DNA of 6,042 nucleotides from an uncultured Eubacterium sp. GTDB lineage: Bacteria > Bacillota > Clostridia > Lachnospirales > Lachnospiraceae. The number at the start of each line of letters is the position of its first letter. Position 1 is the stretch's first letter. The translations under genes and the position numbers were made by a program. This document shows, piece by piece, positions 1 through 4,989 of the stretch. Under the pieces are notes generated by a model that saw nothing but the letters and a program-made list of their open reading frames with translations, did no database searches and had not been told where the DNA came from. The stretch covers positions 1 to 6,042 of the forward strand of contig CANPET010000112.1 of NCBI GenBank assembly GCA_947573465.1, read 5' to 3'.

Positions 1-72
1 TTTTTGCTGCAGCATTGTACCCATTGCGCCATCCAATATAATATACTCTTGACTAAAAATATCTTTTGCCAT
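1..72 (-). CDS. metH: B12-dependent methionine synthase, N-terminal fragment (cut by window edge)
   Basis: Only the first 24 codons are in the window. The reverse strand reads an ATG at 72-70 and stays open to base 1. The peptide contains ILDGAMGTMLQ, the hallmark opening of the homocysteine S-methyltransferase (Hcy-binding) barrel of cobalamin-dependent methionine synthase. A good Shine-Dalgarno (AGGAGAG, 77-83) sits 4 bases before the ATG. The full enzyme transfers a methyl group from 5-methyl-THF to homocysteine through methylcobalamin in the cytosol. Upstream lie a stand-alone reactivation-domain gene (55 bp gap, no terminator) and metF, so an operon is likely. Because the reactivation domain is encoded separately, I infer that this MetH is a short form lacking that C-terminal domain. 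The N-terminus alone could also belong to a stand-alone homocysteine methyltransferase, but the neighbouring reactivation gene favours MetH. Confidence 0.88.
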   Translation of the reverse strand, partial: MAKDIFSQEYIILDGAMGTMLQQK

Positions 73-127
73 ACTTCTCTCCTAATTTTTTCAACACTTC
101 ATTCTCTAATAATAAATACTAACAAAT

Positions 128-808
128 CTATTTTCCACAAGTCAGCCCTTGTTTTCGAAACTGACATTTTTCTCTCAGACTACACATCTCACAGCTCCTC
201 TTTGTGGAAGTGTTAAGTCCATGTCCAAGACCTATCACACATGTGACGGACTTCGTCGGCGTCAGCATCATGCTGTCATTGGCACATACCCCAATACGTT
301 TTGGTGCATCCAATATATCTAGAAACTGTTTCTGGCACTCTAATGGAAAATCGTCATATCCCAAACCAAATCTCCATGTATGTTCATACTCTGCAAAATC
401 TCTTAATATAATCTCTTCCGCTTTATCACATACCTGCTCTATGACAGCCGATGCAAGGCTGTCGGTTATCATAGCTTCTGCCATTCCTGTAATCTGCTGT
501 CTTCTTATCAGCAAATCCACACCGGCAGACAAAGTAGCACACATAAAAATAACCTTGTTGCAATTTTTCAAATGATTCTTAATTGCTTGTCCCCGTAATA
601 TAAAATCCGCTCCCAGAATGTGACCGTCACACAATCCAAACACCTTATAAACAAATTTTCCTTCCATAGAGCACTTCAGCTGTTTTCCACACGATAAAAG
701 AAGCTCCTTTGTTTTATCATCCGGTACACTTCCTCCATACCCCAGATACCTTAGAGCTTCATCAAAATTAATATCTTCAATTACAATATTTCTCTCATGA
801 TGATTCAT
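128..808 (-). CDS. Stand-alone methionine synthase reactivation-domain protein (AdoMet-binding, MetH activation family)
   Basis: This 226-residue protein matches the C-terminal activation domain of MetH expressed as a separate polypeptide. In the family, this domain binds S-adenosylmethionine and supports reductive methylation of inactive cob(II)alamin. Seen here: an N-terminal LRYLGYGG segment (residues 19-26), an ATLSAGVDLLIRR stretch (91-103), and a RFGLGYDDFPL motif (146-156). That motif corresponds to the RxxxGYxxxP-like SAM-binding loop of full-length MetH. It is followed by MMLTPTKSVTCVIGLG (180-195). The tail carries C206-x2-C209-x5-C215 plus C224, which is absent from classical E. 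coli-type MetH and could bind a metal or Fe-S cluster (inference). The gene lies 22 bp after metF and 55 bp before metH. The start ATG at 808-806 has only a weak purine stretch (AAAGAGA) upstream. Thermotoga maritima is a known case of the same split arrangement. The family assignment is firm; the metal-site idea is not. Confidence 0.88.
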   Translation of the reverse strand: MNHHERNIVIEDINFDEALRYLGYGGSVPDDKTKELLLSCGKQLKCSMEGKFVYKVFGLCDGHILGADFILRGQAIKNHLKNCNKVIFMCATLSAGVDLLIRRQQITGMAEAMITDSLASAVIEQVCDKAEEIILRDFAEYEHTWRFGLGYDDFPLECQKQFLDILDAPKRIGVCANDSMMLTPTKSVTCVIGLGHGLNTSTKRSCEMCSLREKCQFRKQGLTCGK

Positions 809-830
809 AACGAAATCTCTTTTACCTGTT

Positions 831-1697
831 TTATTTTACAATACTTGCAACACTGTCTGTAATTCTCTTTGCCACATATGGATCATTCATTGTATAAATA
901 TGAACACCATCCACGCCATTCGCAACAAGATCTATAATCTGATCCACTGCATAAGAAATTCCTGCATCACGCATTGCAACCGGATCATCTCCAAACTTTT
1001 GCAGTACTTTGGATAATTTTGCCGGAATACTTGCTCCACACATGGAAACCATACGCTCAATCTGCTTTTTGTTTGTAACCGGCATAATACCCGCCTCCAC
1101 CGGCACATCAATTCCTGCAATTCTTACTTTATCAATAAAATCATAATAAGCATGGTTGTCAAAAAACAACTGTGAAATCAGATGCTCTGCACCTGCATCT
1201 ACTTTCTTTTTCAAATTTTTAATATCAACAATCATGTTTTCTGCTTCCTGATGCACTTCCGGATAACAGGCACCGGATACATGAAATCCCATATTTTTTG
1301 ATAAAATATACTCTGTCAAATCTGATGCATACTTAAAATCTTTTTCCACTTCAAAATCCGGATTCACATCTCCTCTTAACGCAAGAATATTTTCAACACC
1401 TTGCATTTTCAAATTATCTAATATCTTGTCCACACTTTCTTTTGTATTATACAGACATGATAAATGTGCAATCGTCTCAACATGATATTCATTTTTTATT
1501 TTTGAACACAGGTCGATGGTCGTTGCATTTGCCACACCAGAACCGCCGGCACCATATGTTACACTAATAAAATCCGGATTTAAATCCTTTAATTCCTCTA
1601 ACGTTTTATAAATTGTTTCTACACCACTTTCTTTTTTCGGTGGAAATACCTCAAAAGAAAACACGGTTTTTTCCTGAAATAAATCTGATATCTTCAT
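831..1697 (-). CDS. metF: 5,10-methylenetetrahydrofolate reductase
   Basis: This cytosolic flavoenzyme reduces 5,10-methylene-THF to 5-methyl-THF, the methyl donor for MetH. The protein is 288 residues from the chosen ATG, normal for bacterial MetF. Family motifs, numbered from this ATG: FSFEVFPPK (13-21, containing the catalytic Glu), ISVTYGAGGSG (44-54), ETIAHLSC (74-81), NILALRGD (103-110, with the flavin-contacting Asp), SGACYPE (141-147, equivalent to the usual GGYPE) and GAEHLISQLFFD (169-180). The frame opens with a GTG at 1706-1704, giving 291 residues. However, the purine-rich Shine-Dalgarno GAAGAGAG abuts that GTG with no spacer and lies 8 bases from the ATG at 1697-1695, so I prefer the ATG. 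The gene follows a small membrane protein gene by 37 bp and precedes the MetH reactivation gene by 22 bp. No rearrangement or missing key residue is apparent. Confidence 0.95.
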   Translation of the reverse strand: MKISDLFQEKTVFSFEVFPPKKESGVETIYKTLEELKDLNPDFISVTYGAGGSGVANATTIDLCSKIKNEYHVETIAHLSCLYNTKESVDKILDNLKMQGVENILALRGDVNPDFEVEKDFKYASDLTEYILSKNMGFHVSGACYPEVHQEAENMIVDIKNLKKKVDAGAEHLISQLFFDNHAYYDFIDKVRIAGIDVPVEAGIMPVTNKKQIERMVSMCGASIPAKLSKVLQKFGDDPVAMRDAGISYAVDQIIDLVANGVDGVHIYTMNDPYVAKRITDSVASIVK

Positions 1698-1705
1698 TTT
1701 TGTCA

Positions 1706-1713
1706 CTCTCTTC
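1706..1713 (-). promoter_or_regulatory. Ribosome binding site deciding the metF start
   Basis: The reverse strand reads GAAGAGAG, a partial Shine-Dalgarno. It ends 8 bases before the ATG at 1697, a normal spacing, and directly abuts the alternative GTG at 1706-1704. It therefore supports the ATG start, three codons shorter than the longest open frame. Confidence 0.6.
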
Positions 1714-1734
1714 TTTTTCTATTTTGTACAATCA

Positions 1735-1875
1735 CTAATTTTTGCAAAACAAATTAAATCCTATGATTAGACATAATATAATAATACAGACCACAAAAAA
1801 GGTACTTTCAATTAACATGGATATAATCATACCCACTGCCATCCAAAACAAAGCAAATCCACATAATCTATGCAT
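1735..1875 (-). CDS. Small hydrophobic membrane protein, 46 residues, unknown function
   Basis: The reverse strand reads an ATG at 1875-1873 and runs 46 codons to TAG at 1737-1735. It begins MHRLCGFALFWMAVGM and ends GFNLFCKN. Two hydrophobic stretches (about residues 6-21 and 25-43) are separated by a short turn with a single acidic residue (E23). This suggests a two-helix membrane hairpin with a basic N-terminus (H2, R3) and a K45 tail. Cysteines lie at 5, 30, 35 and 44. An in-frame TAA five codons upstream and the absence of alternative starts fix the ATG. The ribosome site is weak (GTGGGTG, 6 bases away). It sits alone between gerW and metF, behind its own candidate promoter, and could be the first gene of the metF transcript. 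The composition and clear hydrophobic pattern suggest a real gene rather than spacer. I cannot assign a family or function. Confidence 0.66.
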   Translation of the reverse strand: MHRLCGFALFWMAVGMIISMLIESTFFVVCIIILCLIIGFNLFCKN

Positions 1876-1891
1876 ACTACACCCACTTTAT

Positions 1892-1905
1892 CTATAACGT
1901 TATAG
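1892..1905. promoter_or_regulatory. Perfect 14-bp palindrome, candidate operator
   Basis: CTATAACGTTATAG reads identically on both strands and has a central CG. It starts 4 bases downstream of a TATAAT box on the reverse strand, so a start site about 7 bases after the box would fall inside it, a typical position for a repressor operator. The palindrome has no loop, so it is better explained as a protein-binding site than as an RNA hairpin. The central-CG layout recalls LacI/CcpA-type operators, but the half-sites do not match a cre consensus well. The regulator is unknown. Confidence 0.45.
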
Positions 1906-1908
1906 TTT

Positions 1909-1914
1909 ATTATA
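1909..1914 (-). promoter_or_regulatory. Candidate -10 box for the small protein/metF transcript
   Basis: The reverse strand reads a perfect TATAAT, 33 bases before the small-protein ATG. No good -35 hexamer lies 16-18 bases upstream (the region reads GAAAAG or similar). A TTGGGG occurs further out, with a 22-base spacer that is too long. The promoter may therefore be activator-dependent or weak, or the box may be a chance match in AT-rich DNA. Confidence 0.4.
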
Positions 1915-1928
1915 TGCAGCATATGCAG
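1912..1928. repeat. Short tandem direct repeat, 8 bp, 9-bp period
   Basis: ATATGCAG occurs at 1912-1919 and again at 1921-1928, with a one-base spacer. The first copy overlaps the candidate -10 box and the second lies in the spacer towards -35. It could be a regulator site or chance; it is too short to decide. Confidence 0.3.
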
Positions 1929-1944
1929 TTTCTTTTCCCCAATA

Positions 1945-2304
1945 TTATGCTTCCGACTCATTATCTAAATCATCAAAATCTTCTTCTTTGTTTGTAAACT
2001 TATTTACAATATCCGGAACCATATCAATAATTCTGGATAACCCATCCTGATCCTTTACACTAATCAATTTTGAAGAGCCATTTTTAATAACTAATACTGC
2101 ACTTGGAGTAATTTTTCCACCAACTCCTCCTGTGCCGTTTTCTCCTTTTGCAAAAGTTCCAATTCCCATACCAAATGAAACATCTGCCATAGGCAAAATA
2201 ATTGTTTCACCTACCACTACCGGTTCTCCTACTACAGATATTGTAGTAATAAACTGTTCCATTGCTTTTAATAAATCGTCTGTCGTTTTTTTGTTGTCCG
2301 CCAT
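1945..2304 (-). CDS. gerW: GerW-family sporulation protein (YtfJ)
   Basis: This 119-residue soluble protein carries the GerW/YtfJ core: VVGEPVVVGETIILPMADVSFG (residues 24-45, contiguous), a glycine-rich GMGIGTF and GTGGVGGKITPSAVLVI (57-73). The C-terminus is acidic (EEDFDDLDNESEA, 107-119). In Bacillus subtilis the ytfJ product (GerW) is made in the forespore and is needed for efficient germination with some germinants; the biochemical activity is unknown. The start ATG at 2304-2302 has a near-ideal AAGGAGG (2312-2318) at 7-base spacing, by far the best ribosome site in the window. It follows the YtfI-like gene by 16 bp, the same pairing as in Bacillus (ytfI-ytfJ). Acting in sporulation here is inference; the family also occurs in non-sporulating relatives. 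Confidence 0.93.
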   Translation of the reverse strand: MADNKKTTDDLLKAMEQFITTISVVGEPVVVGETIILPMADVSFGMGIGTFAKGENGTGGVGGKITPSAVLVIKNGSSKLISVKDQDGLSRIIDMVPDIVNKFTNKEEDFDDLDNESEA

Positions 2305-2320
2305 TATAACGCCTCCTTGT

Positions 2321-3262
2321 TTAACTAAACTTTTTTATGATATCATGAATTTCTTTCTTAAAATAAAATTTTAATACATATATCAGAAGAACACCTATCA
2401 AAAAATGTCCTTTCATTTTAATATTTCCCTTTATTACGTTTTTATCAAAATAAGGTTCTATTGATATTTTTTTCGGATTAATATGAAATACAGCAAATAA
2501 CATTGCAATATATCCAAGCACCTTTCCTGTAATATCCGGTTCCTCAAATCCCAGCTGAATATCTGCCCTGATTTTCCGTGGAAAAATATGCTTAATTGTT
2601 TTTAAAACAATTCTCTTTCCATAACGATACGCTTCTTTTGTTGTATTTGCTGTGACAAATGCTTTAAATTCTTTTGCTTTATTATATGTTGCTTTTATAT
2701 CTGAGAGAGCTTTTTTTAAAATTATACCTGTCTTTTCTATCCATTGATATATTTTCCCGAAAAATTCTTTTAATCTATCAAAGAATTTTTTCCTGCCTTT
2801 CAGATTTTCATCTAATTTGTCCGTTTCTTTTTTCTGTTCTAAATATTCTTCTTTTTGATTCTCTTCTTTCTTCTGCTGTGTTTGTGCCGGTTTTTCTTTG
2901 AATGTATTCTCTTCGGAATGCTTTTTCTCCCGCAATGTTTCTTTTTTTATTTTATCTTCGGAATTTTTCTTCTTTTTTACACTTTTATTCGGTTTTGAAT
3001 TTTCTTTTTTTTCTTTTAATAAATTAATTGGGATTCCAAAAATCCAAAACCGTGCTTTATTTTCTTTATTAGTAAATCTCCCACCGAAATGAATCAAATG
3101 AAACAACCACCCGCATCGAACTGAAACCCGATAGTTATTTTCGTTCAACTGTCCTCTTACCTGATAAGTTACCGGAAAAAACAATATTAACAGGCATAGT
3201 GCAAGAATAGCCAATAAAATTATTCCAATTATTTTTAAAATCATCAATAATATATGTATCAT
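2321..3262 (-). CDS. ytfI: DUF2953 membrane-anchored protein (YtfI-like)
   Basis: This 313-residue protein starts with a strong transmembrane segment (residues 4-30). A short conserved block follows (31-82, VTYQVRGQLN and GWLFHLIHFGG), then a very lysine/glutamate-rich, low-complexity linker (about 83-160), then a helical region. The C-terminal core includes IQLGFEEPDITGKVLGYIAMLF (235-256), which matches the DUF2953 pattern of a Pro-x-(I/L)-Thr-Gly turn. A second hydrophobic segment lies at 286-301. DUF2953 proteins are typically found beside gerW/ytfJ and are tied to sporulation, with no known activity. The start at 3262-3260 overlaps nothing and lies 3 bp after the previous stop; the ribosome site is weak (TGGA), consistent with translational coupling. 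The AAA/GAA-rich linker includes a run of eight A on the coding strand (3005-3012). The family call rests on the C-terminal motif and the gerW neighbour. Confidence 0.85.
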   Translation of the reverse strand: MIHILLMILKIIGIILLAILALCLLILFFPVTYQVRGQLNENNYRVSVRCGWLFHLIHFGGRFTNKENKARFWIFGIPINLLKEKKENSKPNKSVKKKKNSEDKIKKETLREKKHSEENTFKEKPAQTQQKKEENQKEEYLEQKKETDKLDENLKGRKKFFDRLKEFFGKIYQWIEKTGIILKKALSDIKATYNKAKEFKAFVTANTTKEAYRYGKRIVLKTIKHIFPRKIRADIQLGFEEPDITGKVLGYIAMLFAVFHINPKKISIEPYFDKNVIKGNIKMKGHFLIGVLLIYVLKFYFKKEIHDIIKKFS

Positions 3263-3265
3263 AGG

Positions 3266-3583
3266 CTAATCCATCTGCTCCATAATAAAATCTTTTACAT
3301 TTACACTACCTGTCTGTTCCAGACACTCCATAATAATCAGAGTCATCATATCCATCGCCTCTTCTTTTCCTTCAGCAATCCCGATAACCACCATATCTGA
3401 ATCCCGATACCATTTCTGTATTAGAACATTCGACGGATAAATTTCCAATGTGTCATAGTCATTTTGTGGCAGAGTAATCACGTATTTATTAAACATTGGT
3501 TTACCATTTTTAATTTTTCTAACAATCTGCCTTTTTTTATCCAGCAGATTGTATCCTACATACAAATCCTCATACCAAACCAT
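3266..3583 (-). CDS. Conserved-looking hypothetical protein, 105 residues
   Basis: I do not recognise this family. The protein is soluble, starts MVWYEDLYVGYNLLDKKRQI, and has a basic N-terminal half (KKRQIVRKIKNGKP, residues 16-29). A probable beta-rich segment follows (YVITLPQNDYDTLEIYPS, 34-51, then MVVIGIAEGKEEA, 64-76), and an acidic helix closes it (77-105, ending KDFIMEQMD). There is no signal peptide, membrane segment or metal motif. The frame is open 13 codons further upstream (to 3622), but that longer form would overlap the previous gene by 37 bases. The ATG at 3583-3581 has GGCGGA 6 bases upstream and follows the previous stop by 2 bp, so I chose it. This tight coupling to the 464-residue gene suggests co-translation, and the two products may act together (inference). 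Confidence 0.82.
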   Translation of the reverse strand: MVWYEDLYVGYNLLDKKRQIVRKIKNGKPMFNKYVITLPQNDYDTLEIYPSNVLIQKWYRDSDMVVIGIAEGKEEAMDMMTLIIMECLEQTGSVNVKDFIMEQMD

Positions 3584-3585
3584 TT

Positions 3586-4980
3586 TTATTCCGCCATTAT
3601 TCCATTGATTATCTCTATACACGCCAGTTTTTCTGCTTTGTCTGTGCAGATAGACAACGTGTTATAAATGTAATCCTGCAATTCACTGATATTATTAAAG
3701 AAAATAGGAAGTTCCGATAACACAGCTGACATTACTGCTCTTGTAATCATTTTGTCATTTTCTGCAAACAATGTTCTGTATGCACTTACCATATTTTCTT
3801 TTTGCTCCTCTAAATAAGTATCATCAACTACCGCTGTATCTTCTGACCTGTCCATCTCCACAAACATACTGTCTGAATTGAGTTTCGGAAGTTTAAATAC
3901 AATATCATACTGTTCATTTAAACCAAGTTCATTGATTTTCTCTGAATAACTGTCTTTTATCTGGTCTGTAATATCAAAAGATGAAAGCATCGGATATAAT
4001 TTTTCCTGCTCACCCTCTAACATAACAAACATATCTTCTATTTCCTCTAAAGACTTTGGAGAAAACTTGTCCATAAATAAAAGATTTGTGTCCTTTACAA
4101 TCTCATCACAGGCAATTACTATATTATCTGACTTTTTATAAGAATCCGTGTATAGCACCAATAACAGGTCATTTAAAATTTCCTGTATCATCATGCAACT
4201 GTCCATTTCGTCATCGATATAAGTCGTAATGTCTGACATTTTATCTTTCATCTCATTATAATCTGCTTCTGACATATCCTTAAACTTCATATCTTTTAAT
4301 TGTTCAAAAGCCTCTAAAAGATGCGGATAATTCGTTTCCATAGTATCTGTACTGTCTAACATCGAGCAAGTACGAATCATGTACAAAAAGTCATTCAGAC
4401 CTTCCCTTGTTCCACCATTATAAATACTCATTCCATTTGACAGCATCTCAAAGAATTTGTTTTTTGTAAGCCGCACCGGAAGCTGTCCGATAACATCTTT
4501 GATTTTACTGTTAATCATCATGTTATCTTCATCTTCCAGAATAAACTGCATCACCTGTCTCGTATAGTTTTCATCACTGTATCCGCTCGGATAACTCTCA
4601 TCTTTAAAACGATACTCGACACGGTTTAGCGCATGTTCATAAATATTATATCTGTCTACAAAGCAGGTAATATCTCTTACCTTTCCAATAATCCGGCTGC
4701 GAATTTCTTCTAGTTCTGAAATTTCCTCAGACAAATCGCCGGCATCACACATATATTTTTCAATAGAGTCATTTATCTTATCTACAAACTCTTTATATCC
4801 CGGTGCAATCATTCCACCATCTTCGGATGTTACAACATAGTACGTATAATAGTTCATTGCAAGACGTATCATTGCATATTTATTATTTATTTCCATAAAT
4901 CTGCCATAATATTCCTGCAAACTATAATCTATGTTTTTATTTTTTAACAAGTCTCCAACAATCTTTTTCATAATGTTCAC
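3586..4980 (-). CDS. Uncharacterised acidic, helical protein, 464 residues
   Basis: I do not recognise this family and see no catalytic motif. The protein looks soluble and mostly alpha-helical: no signal peptide or membrane segment, many Met, Asp and Glu residues, and amphipathic stretches such as LSEEISELEEIRSRI (83-97) and EQLKDMKFKDMSEADYNEM (226-244). A Tyr-rich patch (NYYTYYVV, 43-50) follows the N-terminal helix, and a hydrophobic, helical C-terminal part (about 396-464) includes AVMSAVLSELPIFF (415-428). The frame opens with GTG at 4980-4978, preceded by AAGAAAG 4 bases away; the next start is ATG at 4971-4969, which lacks a ribosome site. Either could be used, and they differ by three residues. 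The gene begins 9 bp after lysA ends and ends 2 bp before the next start, so it sits firmly in the lysA-to-gerW operon. Unbroken coding over 1.4 kb with normal codon use supports a real gene. Confidence 0.88.
   Translation of the reverse strand: MNIMKKIVGDLLKNKNIDYSLQEYYGRFMEINNKYAMIRLAMNYYTYYVVTSEDGGMIAPGYKEFVDKINDSIEKYMCDAGDLSEEISELEEIRSRIIGKVRDITCFVDRYNIYEHALNRVEYRFKDESYPSGYSDENYTRQVMQFILEDEDNMMINSKIKDVIGQLPVRLTKNKFFEMLSNGMSIYNGGTREGLNDFLYMIRTCSMLDSTDTMETNYPHLLEAFEQLKDMKFKDMSEADYNEMKDKMSDITTYIDDEMDSCMMIQEILNDLLLVLYTDSYKKSDNIVIACDEIVKDTNLLFMDKFSPKSLEEIEDMFVMLEGEQEKLYPMLSSFDITDQIKDSYSEKINELGLNEQYDIVFKLPKLNSDSMFVEMDRSEDTAVVDDTYLEEQKENMVSAYRTLFAENDKMITRAVMSAVLSELPIFFNNISELQDYIYNTLSICTDKAEKLACIEIINGIMAE
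3590..3595 (-). promoter_or_regulatory. Ribosome binding site deciding the start of the 105-residue protein
   Basis: The reverse strand reads GGCGGA, 6 bases before the ATG at 3583. It lies inside the last codons of the upstream gene, with that gene's TAA between it and the ATG. This is a stop-restart arrangement typical of translational coupling and argues against the longer start at 3622. Confidence 0.55.
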
Positions 4981-4989
4981 GATTCTTTC

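Noticed and set aside
73..127. Promoter, riboswitch or terminator between the reactivation gene and metH
   Set aside because: Only 55 bases with no stable hairpin, no T run and no convincing promoter pair; it holds just the metH ribosome site.
204..575. Open frame of 123 codons on the plus strand
   Set aside because: It lies wholly antisense to the MetH reactivation gene, has no ribosome site and shows no domain-like pattern; the reverse-strand protein has clear family motifs.
932..1120. Second reverse-strand frame inside metF
   Set aside because: It is an out-of-frame overlap within a well-conserved MetF and has no independent support.
1735..1875. Leader peptide for methionine attenuation
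   Set aside because: The 46 codons hold only four Met including the start, with no Met cluster near the end and no terminator/antiterminator hairpins before metF. The hydrophobic pattern fits a membrane protein better.
1892..1905. Intrinsic terminator for gerW
   Set aside because: The palindrome has no loop, is AT-rich and is not followed by a T run on the reverse strand.
2337..2346. 10-bp palindrome ATGATATCAT
   Set aside because: It lies inside the end of the YtfI-like coding region in AT-rich DNA and is likely chance.
2674..3092. Two hydrophobic Leu/Phe-rich frames on the plus strand
   Set aside because: They are the complement of the AAA/GAA-rich linker of the YtfI-like gene, which gives Phe/Leu/Ser-rich shadows; no ribosome site or homology.
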